A stretch of 64,000 nucleotides of DNA from Trichuris trichiura. Lineage: Eukaryota > Nematoda > Enoplea > Trichinellida > Trichuridae. The stretch covers positions 1,178,001 to 1,242,000 of the forward strand of contig JBAJFE010000029.1 of the NCBI GenBank assembly GCA_037903355.1, given 5' to 3'. Position numbers and translations under genes: made by a program. The notes beneath the pieces were generated by a model, which saw nothing but the letters and a program-made list of their open reading frames with translations, was not told the DNA's origin and searched no databases. Below are positions 1 through 18,128 of this stretch, piece after piece. The first letter of the stretch is position 1, and every line of letters begins with the position of its first letter.

Positions 1-376
1 GGTTTAGCTGCAAAATATCATACGATTTAAATTAAAATGCTATTTTCAGAGATCAGTGTGACATGGAATTAAACGGTTTGATAGATGTCAGGTTATAGAA
101 TTCCATACGTGCAATGCTCACAAAAGCAGCTTTCGAAGGTGTAGCAAATAAAGTAACGCTAAATAAATAAAAACGGCGACGTCAAGGAAATGCACAGTAA
201 GCATTGAACAGATTGGAAGACTCCAAATTCAGCACTTATGGTGTAGGTCAGAGTTACCATCACAATTAACAATTTGTTCACAAGATCACATGCTATTAGC
301 CTACGAGAAAAAGAGGTAGATAAGACCAAACCCTGTTTAAACCGGGCATACCCTTTCCACAATGCCGTCCATCAAA
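1..376. other. Intergenic, nothing recognised
   Basis: This stretch lies downstream of the stop codon of the RECQL5-like gene. I see no convincing coding exon, RNA gene or repeat. Confidence 0.5.
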
Positions 377-5176
<4,800 letters not shown>

Positions 5177-5748
5177 TAGTCTTTTAAGACAGCATTTACG
5201 AACAGAAAAGGAAAGTACGCGTTAGTGTACTACTACCGGCAAACACGAAGTAAGATACTGAAAATAAAATTTCCATGCTAACAACTGATTCGCTGTCGGA
5301 ATAGACTGGCAGTTAGCAGGTATTTATATTAAGTTCACGAGATCAACTGAAAATTCTTTGCTACGTCGCAAGCAAACGCAATAAATAACAAAGGCACATT
5401 AATCAGCTGCAAAGTCAATGGGACTAAACATACAACAGATGCACCGAATTCGCTTTGACATAAACGAATTCAGGACAGCATTACAGTAGGTGAAATATAT
5501 TTTATGCCAATGCGTTTAGACTACGCTGTACGCTTGGAGTCAGGATTAACCAAAACGCCTTGGAACAACCAATAAAAACGATTTAAACGACTCAGCATTA
5601 ATGCAAGTCGTAAATCTCAATTCTGTACGATGAAACATTTTTTGCTGAAGCAGCCTCAATGACGGCAAAGTTTAATTTCGAAAATCTTACACAGAGCTTC
5701 AACAAAATAGAAATTTAACAAAAAAAAGCAAGTGCTAATTTCTTGCAG

Positions 5749-7492
5749 CTAAGTCAGCTTATTTGTCTTCTGGTATAACAGATCGATCACTTCGTTCATG
5801 TCACGAACGGTCTTCATCGCAGCTGTCCACATAGGATCATCTTCCTCAGAGTCCAAAGTCTCCAATATCCCACGGTGCTGATCCAAAATTCCTGTGTTCA
5901 GTAACACTTCAACGAATGCAAATAAACCAAAAAACCATACCGTTAAGCGACTTATCTAAAATCATTTGCGACAATTTCTTTTCAACCTGATTCTAAAAGA
6001 GAACGTAAAGGGTGTACATGCTACGCTTGAAATATACCAGTGGAAGACCGATCTGCTGAGCTACTCGACTGATCTCTATATGGGAATACGGATCAACTAT
6101 GCGACAAAGATTCTTCTCCAACATTCTGTCGTACAAAGTTTGAAAATGGGATTTAATGACGCGATCCCCCTGCAGCTCATGCTGGTATTCATGATAGGCC
6201 TATAACTAACTTTAAAACCGACAAAATAATAAGAAAAATGTTTACTGCTTTGAATTCAGCTAAGGACCTTTCCTTTGATGCATGCGCTACAGCTTTCATA
6301 GCATCCACCTCTCTTCCAACGTACTTGGTCGCTAACTTACCGGATAAGATTATACTGACATCTTCAGGTCTGCACATAAAACGTTTTACGAACACTAGAG
6401 GAACAATGAAACGTACCTATTTAACATAATTTTGCAAAGCAACATGTATTTCAGAGCTTGAAGTGCTTCGGAACTAACCAATGAGTCATAGCCTTCGAAT
6501 GCTTCATAGAAATAAGAATAGGCTGTCCGAAAATCACTCTCATCCGCTGCATGAAGAATACCTAAAGAAAAGTTGAACAATTGAATTTGAGGAAGAAGGC
6601 ATATAGGCAAACCAGATTGCATGTCCAGTGTTGCTTGCATTCGAGGAGCCACGTAAATTGCATTTGCTGTTGTACGAGCTGAAGTCAACGCTGCTCGTGC
6701 TTTTACAAGATTTCCCATTTCGTAGCATGCCTTGCTTTCTTCCAACTGAACCTCAACCATCAGTTCCTTGTCATCCAGTGTTTTTAACTCCTTTACAAGG
6801 GAAGTGGCTGCAACATTAATGCTAAAGATGATCCAGTTGTTTCTTGCATTTCTAAATGATACCCAGGGAAAGCGCTCTCTGATAATCCCCAATTTCGTTG
6901 TACAGCTTAATGAGACGTGCTTCAAGTGTTTGACACAAGAAGACACGATTTTGCTCTCGGGCCCACTGAATGCATTCACGGCATAGCTGCACCTGTTCGA
7001 AAAGTAACAAAATGAAGCAAACTTTTTGGACAAAGATATCCATACTTTGATATCTTGAAAATGCCTTTCTTTTTCATCTGTTCCAGTATGTTCTATATCA
7101 CAAAACATATCCACCAAAACGCGAATAAGCTTGGCTGCCTTGGCTTTTCCCAGTGAAAATAAGAACGGGCGAGTAAGTTCAATCATTTCCTTAAGCTCTG
7201 AGAGATAAACAGGTTAAGCCAGAAATTATAAGAAAGAACCATTTATACCATCAGCGAGTTTCTGCTTTGCCAAGAAGCTTCCAAGAGTGATTATAATTTG
7301 CTCTTTCTTTTTTAAGTCCTCTTCATTCTCTGGAGAAGTGTTTTTGGTCACTAAAGTTTCAAAAATGCCAAAGCTACAATCAGTTAAAGGCACTCGGAGC
7401 CGCTTACCGAAACTTGTCAGTCTTTTGATAGCTTTCCGCTCATCCTTGTGCGCTTCGGCAAGGAAAACTTCAATGTCAGCAGCTCCTGCCAT
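5749..7492 (-). CDS. PSMD11: 26S proteasome lid subunit RPN6
   Basis: RPN6 is a PCI-domain subunit of the 19S regulatory particle that braces the lid against the 20S core. Exons: 7492-7249, 7197-7046, 6992-6863, 6807-6613, 6561-6417, 6369-6246, 6199-6038, 5986-5941 and 5891-5749; every junction keeps frame. The protein follows PSMD11 along its length, for example [41 protein letters not shown], a PCI winged-helix part with [15 protein letters not shown], and the C-terminal NKLT. The start at [10 protein letters not shown] is chosen because the N-terminus then has the usual length. A further in-frame upstream ATG (7549) would add a hydrophobic leader unsuited to a cytosolic subunit. It is transcribed away from NELF-C/D, 1.6 kb upstream. 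Confidence 0.96.
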
Positions 7493-9102
7493 CGCCAGCT
7501 CAGTTACGTCAAGCGAAATCAGAGAGACAACTACAAGCAAAATTTTCACTATGACTTCGAACTGACTTTAAACAAATCCTTAATCTTTTCGCAACTAACA
7601 AACATAAGAAATCTCTAGTTTGGAAAAAGATTTCTTCTTAACAGTCTTACTGCAAACAGCAATTACCTCCAGAAAAACCTTGGCATTACGGTAAGTGCAA
7701 CCAAACAAAAGCACGAAAAACACTCAAAAATACAGAAGCTACCTAGAAGGATGAAGACGTGCGCCACACGTACAACTCAATGGCGCTAACTTACCGCAAC
7801 CAGTCAATGAAAGCCAAGGGCGACAAAACGTAAAAGATCAGCAGGAACGAACGCTACAGTAGCTTTAAACCATGGTTTTGATTTAAAACTATATCATCAT
7901 TTCGGTAAGGTGTTATGCCTTATGACAATTTTTTATGAAGGGAATTTTCAGTTTCTGCGTCAAGTAGTAAGTAGAAACTTGCTTTTGCAAAACTGAAAAA
8001 CTAACCACGGATAAGGATGTGTCAGAATGTTTTTTCCAATTAGAACGTTCACAGTTTCATTCCGCTGGGACGACAATAGCAAAGAATTTGATCTTCGAGT
8101 TATACATTGCTACGCTAAAATTGCACCAGCTCTGTGTAAGAAAGCTCACATACAAGCATGTTGCCCAAAGAAGTTTACAGCTGTACTGGTTCCAGCCCTT
8201 TTACCTTGTACAGGTAAAATTCAAAGCAAAAGTTTCGCGCTTTCGCACTTCACCTGAACCATCGTAAGCTCAATCATGAAAGGCTAATTAATCGACGTTT
8301 AAGCAACTTTTGCTCAAAAGACGTTAATGATATCATTTCTAAGGAAGACGACCGTGCTGAAAAACACAGAGACCTTTTTCCCTTCAGCACTAACAACGGT
8401 CTACTGCATCCAACAAAATGCAGGCTGACTTGCGGAAAAATCTGGCGATCCTGTTCTGCTTCCACTGACAAAAACAGTCCCACGCCTTTTCTGCCTTCAG
8501 TCAAACTTAATTCGAATAATAAGGTTTTTCGTTTGGTTCAGGTTTAAGTAGGAAAAGAAAAGGATGGCCGACAGCGAAATGCATACTGAAGCCACACCAT
8601 TTTATTTTGCACTTGGTAAAATCTAAGCTTAAAAATAAGGACTGTTTTTCAGCTTAGGCTTACGTAGGAACAGAAAAAAATGAGCAAAATGCATGCCAGT
8701 AAAGAAAAGAGAGGATGGTCTGCATCTATCCGAAAAAGAACCTGAACTTTTTCGGTTACGGTATGTCATTTGCGGGCTCTAAGAAAGAAGACTCAAAAAT
8801 ATCGTTGGAGAATCAGTCGCCATTGATCAAATCAGAACATTGTTGAAACATTGGTTACATGCAGCAGCGTAAAGCAATGCAATGCAGTTGAACATGTACG
8901 GGCATGAATGAGACCGTTTATTTCAGGATAGGTTTGCAGTGCAAGATTGCGTCGTAGAAGTCGTCATTTTTGTTTTTTTAAAATTACTTACCCTGATTGT
9001 GCCGTCATTTCTTTTTAAGTCGCTGATAAATTTTACTAGTCTGTTTAAACAAGCCAATTTTGAAGACAGTAATTCGAAGTCAATGCGTTGCACTTGGAGA
9101 AA
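7493..9102. promoter_or_regulatory. Intergenic region between divergent PSMD11 and NELFCD
   Basis: The two flanking genes are divergently transcribed, so this 1.6 kb should hold both promoters and 5' UTRs. I cannot point to a core promoter element. Several short open frames here show no family resemblance. A degenerate direct repeat lies within it. Confidence 0.4.
8517..8703 (+). repeat. Degenerate direct repeat
   Basis: Two similar blocks of about 70 bases (8517-8590 and 8634-8703) share the pattern AATAAGG, TTTTTC, a TAGGAA(A/C)AGAAAA run and GCATGC-like or GCATAC-like text. Identity is partial. No function is evident. Confidence 0.4.
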
Positions 9103-12100
9103 ATGAGCGATAGCAGCCAGAGTGATGATTGTGATGACGGTTGGTGCGACACAGAAGACGTGGAGAGCCAGGATTTTGCCCTCACGCCTGAAGAAGTGAT
9201 CGAGCAATGCCGTTCTTTTTGCCGCGGCAAGTGTCTTCCTTTCGTTAATGAAACTGATTTGAATGAACACCGATTAGTTGTGCGCTTCTTATTTTTTCGA
9301 TGAAGTTATTTAAGGCCGACAAACTTGGAATCCCTCTTGTAAGGAGGTAGCAAACTATTTTTTTGCAAGTCTCCTTTCAGCATGGCTATTTATTACTCAG
9401 TAGCTTTCACTTTAATACAACGAACACAAAGTTTAAGTATTCGCCGCTTTCACACTGGTCAGTGTAGCTTTTTTTTCTTTTTCTTGCGGCAGTACTAAAA
9501 GCTGCTGTAATTATTAGGTGTGCTTGTACTTTCTTAGTTTCTTCGTAAGCTGCAGGTCCGTTTTATTAAGTTCTCATGAGAGAGCTTTCGAGACACCACT
9601 GATCCTACCGTCAGGGCAGCTTGCGTTCGTTTTTACGCCAGACATCGCATAATTCTAATTCACCGTTGAAGGTCGTAAACTAGTTTCTTGTGCCCTGAAA
9701 AAGAGGAAAAATACTTTCTAGCAAACGAGTAAGTTCCTTAAATAAGCCAGCTGTGAGGACCTTTCCATTTATGAATAGGCTGCGACACGTATAAAGAAAC
9801 TGTATTTCACAAGTCGTCTATACGCTGAGGCAATTCTATAACTTTTGGAGTGACGGATACTTTATTTGCAAAAGCAAACGAAAGTGAAATTTAAAAAAAA
9901 CAGTATCATAAGAAGCTTACCGAAGGGATACGCTGCATCTTTCAGTACAACGGAAGTTGTGGTAGCAATAAAGATTCAGTACATTTATACAGTAAAGACG
10001 AAATGTGTCAATTCGAAGGTCTCGTTTAATACCGCTTTCTAAGTTGACTTTCGTCCCTCTTTGGCAATAAAATAGCTATCCTTCTAATAGTTATGTATTT
10101 GTTCCAATGACTACAGGTATTCCTAACAATTAAAACGGATAGAAATTAATCTTAACGTTATGAGAAAGAAAAAAAAGTTTGTAGTAAGTGAGATAAGCTT
10201 TAGCTATCTTTTAAAATTCCGTTTGCTATGGTGACAAGAAACGCAAGTAGTACTGGTAATTACTAATTTTATCGTTTGCAAATGGGAAATATTCTGTCAC
10301 CGTCGCAATGTTTCTTTGCTCTTTCGTTACGAACAGCGTTTGTAAAAGTGTGTATATTTCACAACTGAAGTACTATACTACCCCAGTGCAGCGCGCAATA
10401 TTCCTTGATCAGCTTCTGTACGATTCGGTGACTGCCTAAATGTTCCATATTGATCTCGATTCTTTTTTATTTTAGCTCGTGATTATGTTCTCGAACCAGC
10501 TGTTCAAAATACCATAAAGCGATACCTAGATGCCGGTGGCGACTGGGATGAAATGGTGACACTTTTAGCCGCTGGATACGAAGGTTACCCTCAGGTCAGT
10601 GGCTATAAGAGCATTGTTCACTTGACTATAAAAGTTTAAAACCATCCCAGCAGTTAATGCATCTTTTGAAGTTGGCTAGCGCTTGCAAGCAAACAGTTTG
10701 GAGTTGTGGCGAATACGGCAAGCATTTAATCATCTATTAAATCATTAGATCACTGTTTATGAAATCTTTATCAGCCTAAGTCTTGTTGAACGAGTCGAAC
10801 ATGTCTCGCATATGAGCTATTTTCTCGTATCTTTTCCATTCAATTCTGGTAACCTTTACGCTTTACTTTCGTTGGCTTTGATGCGGCGGCTCTCTTTTTC
10901 GCGTGTTTTTCATGATAAGAAAGAAATAGGAACTGAGTTTCTTGCAGTGAACATATAATTCGGTTATTCTTTCTGATCGTCAGCCTGAAGCCCCCAGCAT
11001 CATTTTAATTGTAAATACACCCACTTGTTAATTTGGCGTGCGAATAGGAACACGTGTGATCACGGTTTTACTGTTAGTATTCAGCGGATTTTGTTAGGAC
11101 AATTTTGTTGTGTGTTCACGTGATTAGTGAATGTTAGCGACCAGCACTAGACTGTTTCATCAATGCGAATATTTTTTTAAAAAAGCCTTGCTAATTACGC
11201 GTACTAAAAGAAAACTATTGTAGCCATAGCATACAGTATTTATTGCCGGTCATTAACCGAACTGCGGCAGTTTTATAGTACAACTTGAGTAACGCAGTGG
11301 TCAAGTCAGACGATTGGAATTTTTTCATCTCGTTTTAACAAGTTTGAACGTTGCAGTTGTGCAACTTGCTAGCTGAGTGGTTGGTGTTGCTCGGCGATGA
11401 CGTTGAAGAATTGAAAGAGTTATTTGAAAATCGGTTGGACGAATTTATTTCTCAACAGTTCGACCCCAGGAAAGCGGATACAATTTTTCATCAGCAAAGT
11501 GATGAAAGCAAAATTCAATGGTTAGCTGATCTTATTTCCAATCCTTCTTCCCGTCGTATGGTTCTTGATCTTGCGGAACGCTTCCCCGATTGCCTACTTT
11601 TGAACTTCGGCGTGAAACTTATGGCTGATGCCGGCTACTTGCATGAAATCAGTAGCAAAGTAGCAACGTCACTTGAACAGCAAGAAATCTTCACAAGAGT
11701 ACTGAGCGCGTCAATTGTCGATCTACTCGATTATAAGCCGGACACAGATGGGTACAGAAAAACATTGGATTCGATGAAGGAGGTCGTCTGCTGTGGTGAG
11801 CATACATATTTGCTTACTCAGTGGTTGCTGCACGTGATTTCTGTAAAAGAAACGCGATATTTCGGTTTCTTGCGTCGCTTAATCCACGAATTTCGTTGGA
11901 CTTGTCAAGAGAACAAAAGGGATTGTGTCAACTTAACAATAGCCCTGTACGCAAGCACGAATAACTATGAAGACGAAGTACTAGATGCAATGCGTTCAAT
12001 ATTATCCAAGAATCAGTTGAACGCCGCAGATGTGATGGTGCTGTTCGATGCATACCATGGAAAAAAGGCGCCTCCAGTAGAATTGATTCGCGATCCAGTT

Positions 12101-13011
12101 TTCGCAGAACTTCTTTTGGAATCATTGTTCAGCTATAAGAGTACGTTACAGGAAGATTTAGTCCCAAAATATATATTCTTGCTTGCATTTGCCTCCGTAA
12201 TGGTTGAAACTAAGGGCAAAGGTTCGTTCTACCAATTGTTTCCCAGTTATCACATCGGACTTCTTCAGGTAGGCCAAAGCGGATGCAGACGGACCCTATT
12301 GAAGAGCTAAATTATTGCCGGACCCAGTTAACTGAAATGCGGTTTACTTTATTTACTTCATCGACTACAAATCTTTGGTTAGATTTAAACCTAATTTTTT
12401 CCAGCCTGCGACAGCCTGCTGTCGCCGCTGGTGTTTTCCATTGGGTCAGGAGTGTTGTTCTGGAAGCTGACTTCTACCAAAGACATACTGAAGCTTTGCC
12501 TATTCATTTCATACTTCTGGACGAAATCGCTACACTGCACAGCTACTTTCATCGAAAGTACGACTTCCAAAAGAATCTATTCCGTAATTCCATTTACTTT
12601 TGAACGTAGAACTTTTGAACTGTACAAAGTATTGTTCGAGTTGGATTGCAACGGTTACGACGTTCTAACGCGCTTGGCAAGGCAGCGAGTACTGATCGAT
12701 CGCATGTTGAATTTAGTGAATGCAGGCTATCTTCAACCCGTCATGTACTACATTCGTACAAAAATTAATTCAGAGGAAATGGACCTATCATTAACTAGGT
12801 GCGCTAGGCTGTTGTAGTGCAAATATTTACAAATTGTTGCAGGTATTTTGTCGTCGAATGCCTTGAATTCGCTGGACCACCATATTCACTTGACTTTTTG
12901 GAAGCCTTTTCACCAATCGCTCGTCGTGAAGGAATTTTAGACACCATGCCAGAAAAAGCGAGCCAATTGCTCCTTGAATTTTACGATTACCTTTCGGCTG
13001 TCTCGCACTGA
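9103..13011 (+). CDS. NELFCD: Negative elongation factor subunit C/D (TH1 domain)
   Basis: NELF-C/D is a core scaffold of the NELF complex, which with DSIF holds RNA polymerase II in promoter-proximal pausing. Exons: 9103-9232, 10476-10594, 11357-12221, 12269-12341, 12405-12557, 12610-12798 and 12843-13011; phases agree and give about 565 residues, against 590 in human. Conserved blocks are RDYVLEPAVQNTIKRYL, LLAEWLVLLG, HFDPRKAD-like QQFDPRKADTIF, GEHTYLLTQ, ELIRDPVF, HFILLDEIATLHSY and FAGPPYSLDF. The N-terminal 40 residues are acidic as in orthologues. The first donor (AAGT then gtcttc) is weak, but frame and homology require it. The second intron, 762 bases, has no insertion. Confidence 0.95.
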
Positions 13012-14288
13012 TTATCAATATACTGTGTCAGTAAGCTTTCATAGCATAATCCCTTATTAAATTTTTGTTTAACGAACAGAACCTGCCGAAACATGTTCTA
13101 AGCTAAAATGCTGCGTTATACTTCAGTAAGTAACTGCAACTTTGCTTCACGAAAGTGTCCACGTGTTCATTGGTAGAATAGTGAAATACAACTCAGAAAT
13201 GATAGGCTTAACCGTAGGGCGCTTTTGGCAAACCTTTCTCAGTATTGATGTTGTTCTGTTCCATTAATCCGCATTTCATTCATACTCGCAATTTAGCGGT
13301 CTTCATTGCGAACTGGTTCATTAGAGCGAATTTATCTACTGGCTTAATTTTATATTCTGCGTCGTCACGTTGTCGGCGCTGGAAAAGAAATCACTTCCGG
13401 GCTGGGAAGCGTCGCCTGGCCAGGGTAGACATGGTCACCAGACATTGCTTCTGAGCAACGCCTATTTCGATCAACGTAATGTTTTTGCTCTGGTCAGCAC
13501 CCCAAGAAACGTGCTGATACTCAAAAAAAAATTCCTGACATTTTAAGCAAAACCCCAGCTAGCTTTTGTTAACATGATATCCGCTTGTTATAAGACGCCT
13601 GTGGAAGGTGCTGAAAGCAATAGAAACCATTTTGAATTGCAGAAACATCGTTGCAGCCTGAATACGTTAGTAATTTAGACAACAGAAACGTATTACCCTA
13701 TGTACAAACTTCGTAATTTGATTCTGTTATAGTTGAAGAAAAAGAGAGAAAGTATTCATCCCATTCTTCATATTATTTTGGCAGCGATCGTATCAGACTT
13801 TAAATGTGCTTGAAATTATTCAATAAAATAAAGAACGTTTAATTAACTATTCTAAATAGGAACAATAGTTTCCATTAGCGCATGTAAATTATGAGTGAAC
13901 TTCATATTGTGACTTCAATTCGTTCCAATAATTTTAACTCTGAGGAAAGGTTTTTATTTGCAAGTTGTTATTGTTTCTGCAGCATGTATAGTTCTGATAG
14001 AATTGGATGGTTTTACAAATCGAGAGAATTATGGAGACCTGAAATACGAGGGCGAACGATTAAATCGAAGAGAGAACAATGAATATTAATCGTAGGGATT
14101 TGGCAGCAGGATGTTGCAGATCTCAAATGAGCAGTGAAATTATGCGCTTTAAATCTTCCCGTAAATGCGGAATACTCACACATTATTACTTTAATTGCTC
14201 AATAAGATATTCAGCTTAACCTTTCTCACTTTAAACTTATATTACCTTTAGCGGCTACTTCTCTAAGCTGAAATTTCGTAGTAGATGC
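13012..14288. other. Intergenic, nothing recognised
   Basis: This lies between the NELFCD stop and the first PA28-like gene. Only short unsupported open frames are seen. It presumably contains the 3' UTR of NELFCD and the promoter of the next gene. Confidence 0.4.
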
Positions 14289-17113
14289 ATGTCGTCTGAT
14301 GAGCCATATTCCAGGAAAGGTGGTCTCAATAAAAATGATGCAAATAAATGCACAAACGGGACTGTTTCATTGAAGCCGAAACATCCCGGTTTCTCAGGTG
14401 TAAGCAAAGTTCCGGTAGCGAAACAGTTAACGCGGAAGCAGTTCGTCGAACGTAATTGCGAATGGTATATTGGCAAGTTAAATTTTGTGCTACAGCAGTT
14501 TCTAATTCGTGCGTCTAAAGTGAATGACATTTTGGAAAATTTCCCTACGGAGATGCCATTCGATCCGGATGACGCAGACTTCTACATGTTACCATTCGAG
14601 AAGTTCCCGAATTTCATTGCTGAACCGTTGCACTCAAATGCAAATGTTGTGAAAACGTCACTAAACTCTGACGACTTGCTAACCGCACAATTAATGTCTG
14701 AAATATCAGATTCTGAAACGGTTAATGAGAACATTGAAACCAACGAAGAAAAAAACGGTGCTGAACAGGAACAAGGCACTACACCTTGCCAGTCGAATAA
14801 CAAACGTGTTTTAACCAAACAGGATAGAGCATTTAAAGATTCCAAACCTGTTGAAGACCACTGCTCCCAATCATTAAATGAGCAGTCAGAAAATTTGAAT
14901 GAGATAAGTGCACAGGAATTCCGCCTGCCGGATAAGCAACAAGAAAAAATTTCTCCGGATAAAGAGCGAAGCAATGAGCGGCAGCCACCAGCCAATCTTC
15001 CAGAAAGCAGTACTAAAAGCACTGGTAAGTAAATCGGGATCCAAAAATAGATACTTATCAAGGAATTCAGACCGACAGGGACGTTTCATGGATGGCCGTA
15101 CAACTAAATTGGACAACTGTTTCGAGAAATGGCGCCGTTCTATAGAGCTGCCATTGAGGAATTATTTCATTGCCCAAAGCTATATCGAAATTGTAAGTTG
15201 ATCTTTGAAAATCAGATACACCGTGACAGTTCCGTTGGTCATTATTGCTCCTTGTACAGCTGTGCTCCGCTTATTCGAAGTTTTCGGAACTAGGCAGTTC
15301 CTGAGATTTCGAATAAACCTTGTAAGCTCAGTAGCGTTCTTTTCCTGCTCCCTTTAGTTACAACACTACTAAATCACGTTAAAGAATGCACGGCCGTGAG
15401 AAGCACAGTGCTTTTTGAAAGCGGATACTTTATTTCATTGTTTTGGGGGACTACATTCGGAAGAGAATAAACCGCCATGATCATCATTATTGCAGTAGAC
15501 ACCAAGGTCTTTGTCATTTGTCCATTAGATTCCATTGTTGCGCTGTGAATGTAAAAGTTCATAAGCTTTGCTGTTCAGACGATTCTCTTACATTTTTTAT
15601 TCCATTCTTTGGAATGCACTGAGAGCTGATGAATTGGAACAATGGACGTGTAAGTGTTCCTGTTGGAAATTGGATATGTTCGTAGCGAAATTGCAAAGTC
15701 TTCGTATTGACTTTCTATTATTATGTCCGAATGCATGCTAACCATTAGTTTTCTCCTCTTTTATCTCATCCTTGTTGTACCCTATTGCTTTAATGATACT
15801 GCGAAATGCTTCAGGGAGAGCACAATTTTTCGCAAAATCCTTCTGTGTATTGTCTCCATGGTCTGGTGAACTGGGAATTGATGATTTTTTTGGAGATGTT
15901 CTGCAGGGCAATCGATTGGGTGAGAAGCTTTCGTATGGCGTTGAATGGATGCGCCAAGTATTGTGCAGCACTTTGGGCATTAGAGAAACGCTTGAACAGT
16001 GCAGTTGATGAGGTTGACGGCATCCGATGTCAGATGGAAGAATATTATAGGAACAGGTAATTGGAGTCTGTTCTGTTTAGTGCCCATTAATAACCTTCGC
16101 GGTGTGAAAATGCGTGAAGTAGGTCACGCAGCTGACCGTAGGACAGCGGTCTATGAAATCCTATGCAACTCATCGCGATTTGAAATTCTAGTCGGGGCCC
16201 ATCTTTGTAATCCCTGAAACTCGCCCTGTATAACTGCAATGGAAAAGAAAATGTCACCACTGTTACATCTGTTTCTCACACTGAGTAAGTTACTTTCGAA
16301 TCCCCGCAGGTGCGCGCGTGAAAAAATGTCACCACCTCGTGGCGAACGAATAGTTTTCCAGAGCGGTGCGGCGTCATACAATTTTGTTTTGGAGGTCGAA
16401 CCATCTGAGCCCTTCTCAGGGTTACAGCATGCCCAAAATAGCACTTTCACCGTCTCTGCAGCACCGTTTTTCACGCAAAAAAAACCTGCCCATCATTATC
16501 ATCGTTCATTCTGAGATGCCTGACAACTGACCAAACAGAAAACGGGTCGAGCCTGGAGCGAATGAAAGGTTCTGGTCATTGTCCATGAAAGTGATAGTAG
16601 CCACCTAATTTGAATTCATAGGCAACGATGTCACCTACCATACCTGTCCTCATTCACACTGGGTGAATCGTTGAGTGACACAAACCTGACCAAACTCGGT
16701 AATTGTCTTGATTGTTGAAGACTGGGGGTTATTAAATGCTAGTGAAAAGTAATTCTGTTGTAAATTTAAATTTAGTTTCGGAAGGCTTTTGTCTTTAAAA
16801 TAACGTATTCAACATTAGACAAATTTGTGTAATTCCGTAGTGCGCAAGAATAACGTGATACCTGAAACTTGAAGTGTAACACCTATTAATACCTTTTTTT
16901 AGAACGCAGCTGTTAAAGCAATACTGCAAATGCGTACACATCGTCGACCTGGTATGCGCGGTTTATCAATTAGACGCTGATCAGTATCATGCTTGTTGCT
17001 TCCGCTTAAGGATCATGCGGAACCATTACGTACTGATGCACGAAAGTCTTCTTTGCGAAACAAAAACTTTCCTTCGCGAAAATGACATCTACGTAAACGA
17101 ACCGTTTCCTTGA
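14289..17113 (+). CDS. Diverged PA28/REG-like proteasome activator, copy 1
   Basis: Exons 14289-15024, 15071-15192, 15896-16056 and 16903-17113 give about 409 residues. The N-terminal part (residues 50-100) resembles PA28 helix 1 and the following loop (ILENFPTEMPFDPDD against the proline-rich end of that region). A hydrophilic Asn/Glu/Gln/Ser-rich linker of about 140 residues follows. The C-terminal part (about 250-409) matches PA28 helices 2-4: RFMDGRTTKLDN, IDWVRSF, an EYYRNR / TQLLKQYC junction, then VDLVCAVYQLDADQYH. PA28 gamma is a nuclear activator capping the 20S proteasome, usually about 250 residues, so this copy is much longer because of the linker. The classic C-terminal tail that docks on the alpha ring is absent (ends NEPFP). 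Assignment rests on pattern and exon structure; identity is low. Confidence 0.72.
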
Positions 17114-18128
17114 TTGAACTTCGGAATAAAACATGTTAGGCAAACATTTTTTGGTCCTTTAATGCTCCTCCAGGAAATTCTGACAATCTCGCGAGTCTGT
17201 CTCACGTAGGCATTCGTGCATAACAACAGTATGTCACTAAAATACTTCATTTTGAAACATCCAAATGACCTTTTTTTCATTTCACGTATTGGTCAAACGA
17301 GAATACCACTCACGAATGATTGCTTCGACGATCTAATTTAAATTGTGCACAACTTGATTAACTTGTCTGGAGGTCTGTCTTTTTAGTCTATGTTCACTGC
17401 AGCTACATTGTTAAATTTTTTTCACAAAGAAAAAAATCGTCGACTATCCACAACTAATGTACATCTGACAAGCTAACGGATGGACAAACGACAGTAATGG
17501 CTAGCCACTGTAAGTTCATTTCGAGAAGGAACACTGCAAAATGACATGACTCTTTGGCCATCTCTAATGACTGTAAACTCCCTGAATATGCCTTCGCATT
17601 AAATAACCTAGCAATGGCATTCAAATGGATTCCATATCAATACAGTGAAAAAATAAATTATACTCGACTTTTTTGAAATGCTGACGGAACAGTTTTTCAA
17701 TCAGTGACTCAGAGGCAAAACGAACAAACTAGTAGATCAAAATGTGTTGTAGGAAGATCAAGTGGACAAAGCGTGGAACATGTCTCAACGATGTATGACG
17801 ATTGCCAGTTACTCTGTGCGTATTTGTAGGTATTATTACTGGAAATGTAAATCCAAATTACTTATGGATTTTTCAAATAATTCTCGTGAACTGTTACTGA
17901 GAACGGTTATCTCTGAGTTCATTGCACAATGACAGCGTATGGTAGGATTTACAGAGTATCTCGAAATACCTATTATAATCCTAACACAGATGATCATAAC
18001 TGCTTCATTCTGATGAGCAGTTTAAAGTAATTTTGCCAACCTGTTCGAGTTACAGTGAACAGTTTAAAGGAAAGGGAACTGCAGTAAGCAGCCGGACTGC
18101 TGAAGCAGCTTCCTTCGAAGCAACTGCA
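17114..18128. other. Intergenic between the two PA28-like genes
   Basis: No exon is convincing. An open frame with no ATG runs from about 18000 into the next gene, so a short upstream exon of copy 2 may lie here. Confidence 0.35.

Noticed and set aside
7493..7549. Extended PSMD11 start at 7549 giving a hydrophobic leader
   Set aside because: RPN6 is cytosolic/nuclear and family members begin close to the MAGAAD start; the leader is more likely 5' UTR.
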